Shown piece after piece: positions 54,872 through 63,324 of a DNA stretch of 64,000 bases. A program made the translations under genes and the position numbers. Source of the DNA: an uncultured Dorea sp. (lineage in GTDB: Bacteria > Bacillota > Clostridia > Lachnospirales > Lachnospiraceae); assembly GCF_934294775.1 (NCBI RefSeq), contig NZ_CAKRAH010000005.1, positions 1 through 64,000 of the forward strand, in the 5' to 3' direction. How positions within the stretch are numbered: the first letter of the stretch is position 1; each line of letters opens with the position of its first letter. A model generated the notes under the pieces. That model worked only from the letters and a program-made list of their open reading frames with translations. It was not told the origin of the DNA and did not search any database.

Positions 54872-55303
54872 TTACCATCTTCCAATTACTACACTCAATA
54901 GATACCCGGCCGTAAGGAACGGGAAAAATGGCAATGACCAGTTTCCTCTTTTCTTCTGTACTACAAACGTAAATAGCCCGGCAAGCCCAAGCACAATAAA
55001 TGCACTTGCCAGCACTTCCAGAAGTCCCCATAGACCAAGATAGATTCCAAGAATTACAATAGCAAAACTATCCCCATATCCAATTGCTTCTTTTGTAAAC
55101 TTACTGATTCCTACAAAGATGCCGCCCACCAGTGCCCCCGCAAGGGCCAGCCGCCAGTCTATCCTTACAAATACAATCCGGTAGATTACAGCACCTGCCA
55201 GACAGCTAACCAGCACATCTCTTGGTACCTTCCGTATCTTATAATCCATAAGCGATAACACACTTAAGATAATCATGACTACACATTTACTTATTGTCCA
55301 CAT
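54872..55303 (-). CDS. tadV: Tad prepilin peptidase (A24 family)
   Basis: Membrane aspartate protease of about 143 residues that processes Flp prepilin and pseudopilins. The catalytic aspartates are Asp20 (SLMDYKIRKVP) and Asp78 (GYGDS). Six hydrophobic segments. The ATG at 55303 has GGGGG at good spacing; the one at 55312 abuts it. The start lies inside the 3' end of the preceding gene. Confidence 0.9.
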   Translation of the reverse strand: MWTISKCVVMIILSVLSLMDYKIRKVPRDVLVSCLAGAVIYRIVFVRIDWRLALAGALVGGIFVGISKFTKEAIGYGDSFAIVILGIYLGLWGLLEVLASAFIVLGLAGLFTFVVQKKRGNWSLPFFPFLTAGYLLSVVIGRW

Positions 55304-56118
55304 TTGGAACATGCCCCCTTTCCGGCTGCTTCTGACAATGGTACCGCCTGTACGGTTCTTTTTAATCCACTGCAGTTTCTTTCACTGTGATAGCGGTCTC
55401 CATACCCGGTTATGAAGACTCCTGTACTGTTCTTTTTTCCGCACCGCTCACATGGATAATATTTCCCACCGCTTTCATTGCGAAGTCCGGTTACTGAACT
55501 TCCGCTTACCATCCGGACTGACAGATCCAGATACGGACACTTCAGATTCTTATGATATACAGTTCCGGTCTCGGTGATATATACCGTCTCCTCGCCTTGA
55601 TCGGTGAGTCCTTCTTTTTCATAACCGCTCCACGTCTTGATCTTCATCGTCTCATTGCATTTCACAGGTGCAATTCCGAACATCGGTACCGGAATCCGGA
55701 CCTGGTATTCTGCGGTAAGCTGTCCAATCCCGGTACGGACCGACATTCTGGATTTGTGACAATGGATACCTCCGCTTCCGCCTTCTATAATGCTCCGGTT
55801 CAGCCGTCCTGTCCCGATTGCTTCGGTGACATCCTGCTCAATCTTTGACGGCAGAAGGACCTGGGTCATACAGCTTTCGGTTGCTGCTTTTTTTCCTGCA
55901 TACTGAAGCCCGTTTCTGACCGCGGTATGTACTGCCATCATCTCCAGCAGATACAGCACCGTCACCACTGCCAGAAAGAAAACCGGTACGGCAATGGATG
56001 CTTCTACCGTTATACTGCCTTTAATACACTTCTTTTCTGAGGCGGATAAGGATACCCTTCCAGACTCTGGATGATACTTGTAGATAGGTTGTGAGGGTGG
56101 TAGTATCGATTTTTTCAT
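55291..56118 (-). CDS. TadE-like pseudopilin with Cys-rich C-terminal domain
   Basis: The 275-residue protein has a pilin-type N-terminal segment (KGSITVEASIAVPVFFLAVVTVLYLLEMM, Glu in the processing position). The last 100 residues hold two similar units: VYHKNLKCPYLDL...YYPCERCG and RYHSERNCSGLKR...ACSKCG, each with Y-H-x-x-x-x-C and C-x-x-C. This looks like a duplicated metal-binding or disulphide module outside the cell. It sits between the DUF5702 and peptidase genes. Confidence 0.82.
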   Translation of the reverse strand: MKKSILPPSQPIYKYHPESGRVSLSASEKKCIKGSITVEASIAVPVFFLAVVTVLYLLEMMAVHTAVRNGLQYAGKKAATESCMTQVLLPSKIEQDVTEAIGTGRLNRSIIEGGSGGIHCHKSRMSVRTGIGQLTAEYQVRIPVPMFGIAPVKCNETMKIKTWSGYEKEGLTDQGEETVYITETGTVYHKNLKCPYLDLSVRMVSGSSVTGLRNESGGKYYPCERCGKKNSTGVFITGYGDRYHSERNCSGLKRTVQAVPLSEAAGKGACSKCGQ

Positions 56119-56298
56119 AATGCTTTGCGAATCCTTCTCCTTTCTTAATATTTAGTACTTCTCAGGGAATTACTTTGATGCCTGAAAGGGCATCCGTATC
56201 CACCTCAGATCCATTAATTTTTCTGTTACATGTTTCTCTTATATCTTTGAGAAAATACGCTGTTCCATCAGCATTATCCCTTTCTTTTTCTGTTCTTC

Positions 56299-57645
56299 TT
56301 ACTGGTATCCATAATAAGTCTGAAACTGATACTGTACATTTCTTCTTAATCTGCATACCGTCTCCACTTCCATCCTGCTTACGCAGTAATCCATCCGGAA
56401 TCCCGGCTGTCCGTACAGGGTCTGCATATTTTTTTCAATCATTCCCATTGACCGGACCGCCATTGTCTCTTTTCCTTCCAGGAATAAAAGTATCCGGAGA
56501 TATTCTTTATATCCATTGCCGCCTTCCATATCGGACGATGCCCCACCGTCTTCTTCGGTTCCAAGCTTCATAAGGCCTGCCAATGACAACTGCCAGTTGG
56601 CATCATTCTTGGTCGCTGTCACTTTTTTCCCGCTAAAGAGTGTGCGTACATCCATCACGGATTCCCCATATGCCCACGCCAGAAGGATCCCCTGTGCAGC
56701 AGCTTCCGTAATCGCCGGAACTGCCAGCAACGTACACAGTGTCCCGGCCAGCGCTCTTGCTTCTGCCTGCTTCGCACTGCTTGACTGCAGATACAGGTAA
56801 TTTGGCACAAACCGCAGCATAACCAGCCGGTTCGCCACCGCTTCCAAATTCTCCCGGTCGCTTTCTTTTCCACCCAGAATATATTCCAGTTCATAGTCAA
56901 GTGCCCCGCCTTTTGCTGCTTCAGTAAATGCCCCAAAGTGTTCCAGTGCATATTCACCCATCAGGACAGATGACAGAGTATTCCCATCATTTTCTACATC
57001 TTCAAATGAACCATATCCGGTCTGGTTCTGTCTCTTTTCCGGCATGTCTGATAGTGCGATTCTCTTTTCAGATACCTGCTTGTCTTTTGGTAAGACAAGG
57101 TTTAATATCGGTGTGCTCTTTAATACACCGACATGTGCCATCGGGTTTTCTTCTGTGGGAAGTTCCGCTTCCTGTTCTTCTAATAATGACTCCAAAGTCT
57201 CTTTTTGAAGGGTTTCTTCCCGGCCAAATGTCCCCGCCTGTTCTTCCTGGTGTTTCCACAGTGATGTATTTCCCAGATACTGGTCTGCCCATGACACACC
57301 ATATCTGTGCTTCATGTATTTTCCTACTTCCCGGATGAATGCCTGTCCGTGATTGTCTGTAAAAAGCTCGATCCGTTTGATCTCGTTATCCATGTCTGCG
57401 CCATAATAGGCCAGCCGGTTCTTAATATTCTCTTCACTGTAAGAGCCGGTTTCATATCCTGCTTCCAGACCGAATAAGTCATACTGCTCCAGTAATTCTT
57501 TCTGATATTCTGCGAATACACATTCCATCGCCCGGTTCATATCTGCCCGCCTGTAATTCTTCGCCATCTGTATCGAAGCACTCTCCGTCAGTGCTGTCAC
57601 AAGTGACATGATCAGCGCAAATACCAGTGTCAGATATACCGTCAC
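56299..57645 (-). CDS. DUF5702 tad-associated pseudopilin-like protein
   Basis: From GTG 57645 (AAAGG just upstream), the 448-residue protein starts GEVTVYLTLVFALIMSLVTALTESASIQMAKN, a pilin-like segment, followed by a large extracellular domain (DUF5702 type, ECVFAEYQKELLEQYDLFGLE). A second hydrophobic stretch (LLAVPAITEAAAQGILLAWAYGES) occurs near 310. The frame is open to 57858, but that region is the Flp pilin gene in another frame. The 180 bases after its stop hold no convincing gene. Confidence 0.85.
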   Translation of the reverse strand: MTVYLTLVFALIMSLVTALTESASIQMAKNYRRADMNRAMECVFAEYQKELLEQYDLFGLEAGYETGSYSEENIKNRLAYYGADMDNEIKRIELFTDNHGQAFIREVGKYMKHRYGVSWADQYLGNTSLWKHQEEQAGTFGREETLQKETLESLLEEQEAELPTEENPMAHVGVLKSTPILNLVLPKDKQVSEKRIALSDMPEKRQNQTGYGSFEDVENDGNTLSSVLMGEYALEHFGAFTEAAKGGALDYELEYILGGKESDRENLEAVANRLVMLRFVPNYLYLQSSSAKQAEARALAGTLCTLLAVPAITEAAAQGILLAWAYGESVMDVRTLFSGKKVTATKNDANWQLSLAGLMKLGTEEDGGASSDMEGGNGYKEYLRILLFLEGKETMAVRSMGMIEKNMQTLYGQPGFRMDYCVSRMEVETVCRLRRNVQYQFQTYYGYQ

Positions 57646-57653
57646 TTCACCTT

Positions 57654-57830
57654 TTAGATACCGGAGCTTTCGCTTGTGATCTTTTCGAATATGGAATTCA
57701 CCAGTGAAGTCAGCTGGTCTTTGAATATGATGACCAGACCGATCAGTACCACCAGAATCAGTATCACTTCTACCACACCGATTCCTTTGTCGTCTTTTAA
57801 TACCTGTAATGCATATCGTATTCTCCACAT
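57654..57830 (-). CDS. flp: Flp-type (Flp1/type IVb) major pilin
   Basis: A 58-codon gene: MWRIRYALQVLKDDKG, then IGVVEVILILVVLIGLVIIF and a 20-residue polar end. The Gly-16/Ile-17 site with Glu five residues after the cut and the following hydrophobic stretch are the Flp prepilin signature. GAAAGGAAG lies upstream of the ATG. It sits between tadC and the DUF5702 gene, 8 bases from the latter. It would be the main pilus subunit, processed by the TadV peptidase. Confidence 0.88.
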   Translation of the reverse strand: MWRIRYALQVLKDDKGIGVVEVILILVVLIGLVIIFKDQLTSLVNSIFEKITSESSGI

Positions 57831-57858
57831 ATATTTTCTTCCTTTCTCTTATCTTCAA

Positions 57859-59094
57859 TCATATCTGCATCGAGAAAAACGCCGGTACAATAACGATCAC
57901 AAGCACCACCGCCAGCATCAGGAACATCGGAAGTAAGAGTTTCGTTCCGGCCTCTTCCCCCAGTCGTTTTGCCTGTGCCTTGCGGTCTTCAAATGCCTGC
58001 ACTGCTTCCATCTTAAGAAGCTGTGTCAATCCCTTCGTACCTTTCCGCAGGTTCTGTGATAACAGTGCCCCAAGCCGTATATACGCCTGCACCTCACATC
58101 TTCTTCCAAAATTCTCATAGCTCTGCGCTTCCGTCATACCACTGTCCATCTCATAGCAGGTCTTCTTCATTTCTTCATACGCATACCGTCTGTCTGCTTC
58201 TATATCTTCTGTCTCTTTGATATCTTTTACATATGCTTCTACTACATTTCTCCATGCACGTTTGACCGTCATGCCTGCCCCCAGATAGAGCGTCAGCTTG
58301 TTGATGATCTCTGGATAGTCTCTTAACATCTGCTTTTTTCTTTCTTCCTGTGCTTTGACCTGGTTCTGCTTCTTTAGTGCGATCAGTAATCCTCCGATCA
58401 GGATTCCCATCACGATAACCACGATCCCCCTGTATTGAAATGGACGGTAATACGTAAGTTTTCTTCCATCCAGCTCTTTTGGAAGCTGTACTACCGGTTT
58501 TGCAGGATCTTTTGCATTTGCTTCCTTTAATCCTTCTTTTACTGTCTGAATACGTTTTTCTTCTCCAGTTATTGCTTTGGGATACACCGGAACGCAGAAC
58601 TGATGAATCTTCTGTTCCTTTTCATCCCCAGTATAACTAAGAACCGCCGTGATATTTACTGCTACTCCTTCGTCTTTTATCTTTGTTTCCTGCAGTTCTC
58701 CCCGGCTGTTCATTACATCATACCGGTCCAGTATCCAGCGTATCTTCACCGGTTCTCCCGGAACCTCCGTCATAAGATCCAGATCGTGATCTACGTGTTC
58801 CAGCGTCTCATTCTCCCCTTGGATCATACGGTCCATCCGTCGTATGATACGGTCAAATAATTCCTGGACTTCTTTTTCTGTATACCGGCGTTCTGATATT
58901 TCTACTTTGCTTCTTATCTTTTCTGTTTTGCCTTTATCATCTGATCCGATCCTGATATCTAATTCTTCTGTACGTGTTCCTTTTCCATAGGTCTTTCGTT
59001 CTATTGCTGGTTTTATCTGCTTTGCTGAATGTACTCCATCTGCACATACCAGTACGATCCCCAATATAACGATTGCCAGAACCACCAGGATCAT
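57859..59094 (-). CDS. tadC: TadC-like type II secretion F-domain protein
   Basis: An inner-membrane platform protein of 411 residues. After an N-terminal helix there is a large non-membrane region (about 30-240) that usual TadC proteins lack; it resembles a periplasm-side domain with WILDRYDVMNSRGELQE. A second helix (IVVIVMGILIGGLLIAL) leads to the T2SF domain with LTLYLGAGMTVKRAWRNVV and a last helix. The start overlaps the tadB stop as ATGA. Confidence 0.85.
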   Translation of the reverse strand: MILVVLAIVILGIVLVCADGVHSAKQIKPAIERKTYGKGTRTEELDIRIGSDDKGKTEKIRSKVEISERRYTEKEVQELFDRIIRRMDRMIQGENETLEHVDHDLDLMTEVPGEPVKIRWILDRYDVMNSRGELQETKIKDEGVAVNITAVLSYTGDEKEQKIHQFCVPVYPKAITGEEKRIQTVKEGLKEANAKDPAKPVVQLPKELDGRKLTYYRPFQYRGIVVIVMGILIGGLLIALKKQNQVKAQEERKKQMLRDYPEIINKLTLYLGAGMTVKRAWRNVVEAYVKDIKETEDIEADRRYAYEEMKKTCYEMDSGMTEAQSYENFGRRCEVQAYIRLGALLSQNLRKGTKGLTQLLKMEAVQAFEDRKAQAKRLGEEAGTKLLLPMFLMLAVVLVIVIVPAFFSMQI

Positions 59095-59909
59095 ACGTCG
59101 ATTCTCAGGATCCTGACACCCAGATAATAAGCGCTTCCGTAAACCAACAGACATACCGTCATCACCCCGATTCCTAATACATTTCCATACAGCTGTCCCA
59201 TGAATTCCGGGAAACTAAGCGACATATATCCAATGATTCCATACGGCACCGCCGACATAATCTGGAATTCATACTTTTTTGCCGATAATAGTGTGTCGAT
59301 CTCCCGTTTTACTTCGATCTTGTCACCAATCTGGTTTGTCGTATTCCTAATGATGCCGATCATATCCCCGCCGCTTTTTTTCGCCGTTACGAATACGGTC
59401 ACGAAGCTTCTGACATCCTCTGACGGCACATGACAGGCGAACTCTTCCAGTACCTGTTCCACCGGTATATTCATACGCAGCTTCCGGGCGATTATAAGTA
59501 ATTCTTTGGAAACACGTGCCTGCGGCGGATACATGACCTGAAGCTCTTTTTGCGTCTCATAAAATGCATTTTCTACCGAATATCCGGTTGCCAGAGCTGA
59601 CGATACGGTCTGGATCATCTCCCGGAACTGCTTCTGGAATTCCTGTTCCTTTTTCTTACATTCCTCATTCAGGAATTCCCGGTACATCCATATGCCTGCC
59701 GGCATCAGTACGATCACTGCCCAGACACTCCGGTAATAGAGCCACGCCGTCACCATCTGGATCATCATTGCCTTCGCACCTGCTCTTAACCGCTCCGTTC
59801 TGGTAATATCCTGCTGCCATGAGCTTCTCACAGTGAGTAAGTTCCTGAACCTTTTTCCAGTATCCTTTGACACTTCCTCCATCATGTCCTTGTTCTTTTG
59901 TTCCCGCAT
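59091..59909 (-). CDS. tadB: TadB-like type II secretion F-domain protein
   Basis: A 272-residue platform protein with a membrane segment near 55-75 and the T2SF domain (FREMIQTVSSALATGYSVENAFYE; AKKSGGDMIGIIRNTTNQI), ending in two helices. The ATG at 59909 has a perfect AGGAGGTGA 3 bases upstream. The gene then overlaps tadA for 245 bases in another frame. Starts further in are possible, but none has a comparable ribosome site. Confidence 0.86.
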   Translation of the reverse strand: MREQKNKDMMEEVSKDTGKRFRNLLTVRSSWQQDITRTERLRAGAKAMMIQMVTAWLYYRSVWAVIVLMPAGIWMYREFLNEECKKKEQEFQKQFREMIQTVSSALATGYSVENAFYETQKELQVMYPPQARVSKELLIIARKLRMNIPVEQVLEEFACHVPSEDVRSFVTVFVTAKKSGGDMIGIIRNTTNQIGDKIEVKREIDTLLSAKKYEFQIMSAVPYGIIGYMSLSFPEFMGQLYGNVLGIGVMTVCLLVYGSAYYLGVRILRIDV

Positions 59910-61029
59910 CCGTCACCTCCTCATACCGGTACAGGGTCTGAAGCCGGATCTCTCCTTCGTGATAGTCCAGCACCTCCGTTACTTCCAGGACTTTTCTGCT
60001 TTTATCGCGTAGTCTTCCAAGATGTACAATGATGTCTACCCCCGATGCGATCTGCCTTTGAATCGCCGGCAGCGGCAAGTCCATTCCCATAAGCACCATC
60101 GTTTCCAGTCTGCTTAACATATCTTTCGGACTGTTGGAATGGCCTGTACTAAGGCTCCCGTCATGGCCGGTATTAAGCGCCTGTAACATATCGATTGCTT
60201 CTGCCGAGCGAACTTCTCCCACAATGATACGGTCCGGGCGCATACGAAGTGCCGACTTGATCAGATCCCTGATCGTTACTTCACCGGTTCCTTCTACATT
60301 CGCATTCCTGGCTTCCAGACTGACCAGATTCGTTACATTTTGAATCTTAAGTTCTGCATTGTCTTCTATCGTAATGATACGTTCTGTTTTTGGAATATAT
60401 TGCGATAACGCATTCAGGAAAGTGGTCTTGCCGGATCCGGTTCCTCCACTTATGAATATGTTGTATCCGGCGGCTACAAGCGCAGCCAGGAACCCAGATA
60501 CTTCAGAGTCTATGGATTGCCATTCTATTAATTTTTCCATGGTGATGGTTTCTTTTGCGAATTTCCGGATCGTAACGATCGGTCCGTTCAGTGCCACCGG
60601 CGGCAGCACCACATTCACTCGTGACCCGTCCGGAAGTCTTGCATCTACGATCGGTGATGCTTCATTAACCAGACGGTTCGAGCCCGCCACGATCTGCTGG
60701 ATGACATCTTCTAACTTGTCCTTCGACAGGAATCTTTTATCCGACTGGAAGAGTCTTCCCGCTTTTTCAATGAATATATTCTGCGTCCCGTTGATCATGA
60801 TCTCCGTAATCTCTTCATCTTCCAGGAACTCCTGTAACAGGTCCAGTTTCCGGAACGCATTGAACAATTCTCTTCCAAGCATTGTTTTCTGATCCAGTGT
60901 CAGATATTCTTCCTGTGATACTTCCTGCAGGACTTCATAGATTAATTCCGTCAGTTCTTCATCCTCAAGATCCCGTGACAGATCAAGCCTTGAAAGTATC
61001 CTCGCATGGAGCTGTTCTGCTGCTATCAT
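59665..61029 (-). CDS. tadA: TadA/CpaF pilus assembly ATPase
   Basis: Cytoplasmic secretion ATPase of 454 residues with the N-terminal helical domain, Walker A ISGGTGSGKTTFLNAL (about 192-207), Asp box EDNAELKIQ, Walker B RPDRIIVGEVRSAEA and His box TGHDGSLSTGHSN. The family normally ends shortly after HCEKLMAAGY (about 405); here about 45 more residues follow in frame while the DNA also encodes tadB, so the tail is probably an extension by loss of a stop codon. Confidence 0.93.
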   Translation of the reverse strand: MIAAEQLHARILSRLDLSRDLEDEELTELIYEVLQEVSQEEYLTLDQKTMLGRELFNAFRKLDLLQEFLEDEEITEIMINGTQNIFIEKAGRLFQSDKRFLSKDKLEDVIQQIVAGSNRLVNEASPIVDARLPDGSRVNVVLPPVALNGPIVTIRKFAKETITMEKLIEWQSIDSEVSGFLAALVAAGYNIFISGGTGSGKTTFLNALSQYIPKTERIITIEDNAELKIQNVTNLVSLEARNANVEGTGEVTIRDLIKSALRMRPDRIIVGEVRSAEAIDMLQALNTGHDGSLSTGHSNSPKDMLSRLETMVLMGMDLPLPAIQRQIASGVDIIVHLGRLRDKSRKVLEVTEVLDYHEGEIRLQTLYRYEEVTDAGTKEQGHDGGSVKGYWKKVQELTHCEKLMAAGYYQNGAVKSRCEGNDDPDGDGVALLPECLGSDRTDAGRHMDVPGIPE

Positions 61030-61057
61030 TCTGTTTTCATCCCTTCATCTCCTGTGT

Positions 61058-61975
61058 TCAGTCTTCCAGTTCTTTTTTCACAAGTTTTCTTCTGACATCT
61101 TCGTAACCCATCAGATGCAGTTCCTCTTCAAACTGGAATACCTTGGCCTGTGCTACCTCATCTTTCATCGTCGCTACATACACTTCACTGCACATCCTGA
61201 GCAGCTCATACACGCCCCGGATTCCTTCATCAATATCCAGGATCAGTACTTCATATATGCTCTGTACTGCAATCTGTTCTATGAACGCCATCCACTCATT
61301 GATCCCTACTGCCTTCAGATCTTCCGACATCCGCATAGGCAGGAGATAATCCAGCGCCCCCATATGTTTTACCATGCCTGCAAGTGCAGCTCTTAAGTGC
61401 TTCTTTTCCTGTCTTGCATAATATAATGCATCCGCGATCGTCTGCCCGTTCCCGGGGAAATGTCCTCCGATCCCGCCGTACACTTCCAGATTCAGATACA
61501 GCACATTTTGTGTCTTCGCAAGTCTCTTTCCCATCTGCAGTGCGTACCCGGTCTTTTTACTTCTGTGTACCGGTGAAAATATTCCGATGATCCGGACATC
61601 CTGTCTTCTGCCACTTCCAAGAAAGAGCTTTTCCGGCTCTCCTGCCTGCGCGCATTGTCCGATGACTTCCGCCATGATCATCTCTCCGGACTGATACTTA
61701 TTGACCGCCATCTCCCGGCCTTCACACACCACGTCTTCTGACTGTACAAGTATAAATGTGTTACCGGCCTCTACCTTCGCCCGCTCTTCTTTTGGAAATG
61801 TGCTTCCGATCAGTAGAATATCGATCGGTGCAGCTTCCTGAATCTTCAGAGCCTGTGCGATGCTGCTGCATACCTGCACTCCAAGTGCCAGTTCCTGGTT
61901 CTTCATGAAGAATCCGGCAAGTGCGGCTGCATACCTTTCTTCCTGGTCACAAATCACCAGATTTCTGCTTACCAC
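61058..61975 (-). CDS. tadZ: TadZ/CpaE-like localisation ATPase
   Basis: A 305-residue MinD/ParA-related protein: receiver-like N-terminal 120 residues, then a deviant P-loop IFSPVHRSKKTGYALQMGK (about 152) and LYLNLEVYGGIG. Proteins of this group place the Tad machinery in the cell. The canonical second glycine-lysine of the P-loop is altered (SKKT), as usual for clostridial members. First gene of the tad operon; AAGGAGGGAT lies before the ATG. Confidence 0.85.
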   Translation of the reverse strand: MVSRNLVICDQEERYAAALAGFFMKNQELALGVQVCSSIAQALKIQEAAPIDILLIGSTFPKEERAKVEAGNTFILVQSEDVVCEGREMAVNKYQSGEMIMAEVIGQCAQAGEPEKLFLGSGRRQDVRIIGIFSPVHRSKKTGYALQMGKRLAKTQNVLYLNLEVYGGIGGHFPGNGQTIADALYYARQEKKHLRAALAGMVKHMGALDYLLPMRMSEDLKAVGINEWMAFIEQIAVQSIYEVLILDIDEGIRGVYELLRMCSEVYVATMKDEVAQAKVFQFEEELHLMGYEDVRRKLVKKELED

Positions 61976-62111
61976 ATACTATCCCTCCTTCAACATTTTT
62001 CCGAAAATGTTTGAATCTTCTGCCGATACGGCATAGAATTACTTGAATCATTTGAATCTATCAACAAGAACTACAAATCAGATACAAGCTACCTCCGTAA
62101 CTTGTACGACG

Positions 62112-62141
62112 ATTATATAACGGCACATTTACATTTGTCTA
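62112..62141 (-). promoter_or_regulatory. promoter of the tad operon
   Basis: On the minus strand TAGACA, 18 bases, TATAAT. The leader of about 130 bases repeats GATTCAAA-like motifs (four times between 61,990 and 62,160), which may be a regulator site. Confidence 0.55.
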
Positions 62142-62177
62142 TGCCATTTTTGAATCTTTAGAATCTTTGTGCAACCC

Positions 62178-62387
62178 TTACATAAATGGATAAAAAGTTA
62201 TCCCGTAAAGCAATGCAACCCCAGGAATTCCAAGGGTTCCGGATGTCAAAACAGTCACCGGATTCATGCCTACACCGGACGAAATCCCCCGCCCGTCAAG
62301 ATATTCGTTTACAAAAAATATGATTGCAAGCCCTACGATTGCCCGGATCAGGAAATTTACTGCGATTTTTACGCACCATTTTTTCAT
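62178..62387 (-). CDS. bofA: BofA-family pro-sigmaK processing inhibitor
   Basis: The 69-residue membrane protein (FLIRAIVGLAIIFFVNEYL; GMNPVTVLTSGTLGIPGVALLYGI) matches BofA, which holds the SpoIVFB protease in check in the forespore outer membrane of Bacillus. The C-terminal GIPG-LLYGI motif is diagnostic. GGAG precedes the ATG. It implies a sporulation-lineage organism; no other sporulation-specific gene except ricT is in the window. Confidence 0.9.
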   Translation of the reverse strand: MKKWCVKIAVNFLIRAIVGLAIIFFVNEYLDGRGISSGVGMNPVTVLTSGTLGIPGVALLYGITFYPFM

Positions 62388-62633
62388 AAATTTTCTCCAC
62401 TTTTTTATTTCATTTTATGTCACGTCCCTCTTTTTTATGTCCTTCCCCATGTTTCTTAGATAACTTTATACAGCACTTTCCTATCCATATATACCTTCCC
62501 GATGCCGATATTACAGTGTCCGATCAAAATTTTATATATTTTTTTATCAAACTTTATTCTCTTTTATCTACATCATTCCAAACTTGGGATTTTTTATAAA
62601 TAACTACAAAGATTTTAAGACACATTCTAAGAT

Positions 62634-62680
62634 ATGCAGAGAACCTCCCACCGGCAGCTTCTCTTGCATACTTTGGTATA
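62634..62680 (+). repeat. dispersed hairpin repeat, copy at 62.6 kb
   Basis: ATGCAGAGAACCTCCCACCG then GCAGCTTCTCTTGCATACTTTGGTATA. It folds as TATGCA.GAGAA...TTCTC.TGCATA and is over 90 percent identical in its right half to the murG copy. Directly followed by a terminator. Confidence 0.85.
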
Positions 62681-62736
62681 AAAACAGGAAGCAGAATTAT
62701 CTCCTTCATGGAGCATAATTTCTACTTCCTGTTTTT
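62681..62736. terminator. bidirectional terminator upstream of bofA / after the dCMP deaminase gene
   Basis: AAAACAGGAAG/CTTCCTGTTTT enclosing AGAATTATCTCC-type inner pairing, with U-tail TTTT on both strands. Confidence 0.8.
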
Positions 62737-62756
62737 CACCATATTTTCATCCGTCC

Positions 62757-62786
62757 TGAGTCCCTGCCACCGGCAGCTCCCTGTAG
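62757..62786 (+). repeat. short copy of the dispersed hairpin repeat
   Basis: GTCCCTGCCACCGGCAGCTC: the CTGCC..GGCAG core with little of the flanks, 77 bases from the full copy and just before the dCMP deaminase stop. Confidence 0.55.
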
Positions 62787-62807
62787 ACGAACTACATTTA
62801 CATTTTT

Positions 62808-63296
62808 CTACAGATCAATCTTAATCTCCCGCTCTGTCCGGTGATACTTATGATAGTTCACTCCGGCGGCGTCGAACATCTTCATGGAAGCCATGACCGC
62901 TGCGGTACCTTCGTACTTGTTGCAGTCATAGATGACTTCTTTGATTCCACTTTGAATGATCGCTTTCGCACACTCATTACACGGGAATAAAGAAACATAC
63001 AGTTTGGCACCTTCAAGGCTTCCTCCCCTGTAATTCAGGATCGCATTCAGTTCACTGTGTACGGTGTATACATATTTTGTATCCAGAGGATTCTCTCCTT
63101 CCCGTGCCCATGGAAATACATCGTCGGAACATCCTGTTGGAAGTCCGTTATATCCCATCGACAGGATCTTATTATCCTGGCTTACGATACAGCATCCCAC
63201 CTGCGTATTCGGATCTTTGGAGCGCATTCCGGATAGTTTTGCAACGCCCATAAAATACTCATCCCAGCTTATATAATCCGTTCTTTTATCGCCCAT
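62808..63296 (-). CDS. deoxycytidylate deaminase
   Basis: The 162-residue zinc enzyme converts dCMP to dUMP, a source of dTMP. The zinc and catalytic residues are HSELNAIL (His-x-Glu, about 85) and LFPCNECAKAII (Cys pair, about 105). NTQVGCCIV and GYNGLPTGC are family segments. ComE-type late-competence proteins are close relatives, but size and motifs favour dCMP deaminase. AAAGGAGAG precedes the ATG. It follows upp by 28 bases, forming a pyrimidine salvage pair. Confidence 0.93.
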   Translation of the reverse strand: MGDKRTDYISWDEYFMGVAKLSGMRSKDPNTQVGCCIVSQDNKILSMGYNGLPTGCSDDVFPWAREGENPLDTKYVYTVHSELNAILNYRGGSLEGAKLYVSLFPCNECAKAIIQSGIKEVIYDCNKYEGTAAVMASMKMFDAAGVNYHKYHRTEREIKIDL

Positions 63297-63324
63297 ATGT
63301 CTCTCCTTTTATTATCTGGCAAGA

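Noticed and set aside
56162..56356. 64-codon minus-strand frame after the DUF5702 gene
   Set aside because: It overlaps the end of that gene, lacks a ribosome site and shows no pilin or other motif.
57646..57858. N-terminal extension of the DUF5702 protein to 57858
   Set aside because: The extension is the flp pilin gene read in another frame; the flp frame has a ribosome site, pilin signature and stop, and the DUF5702 signal segment starts after 57645.
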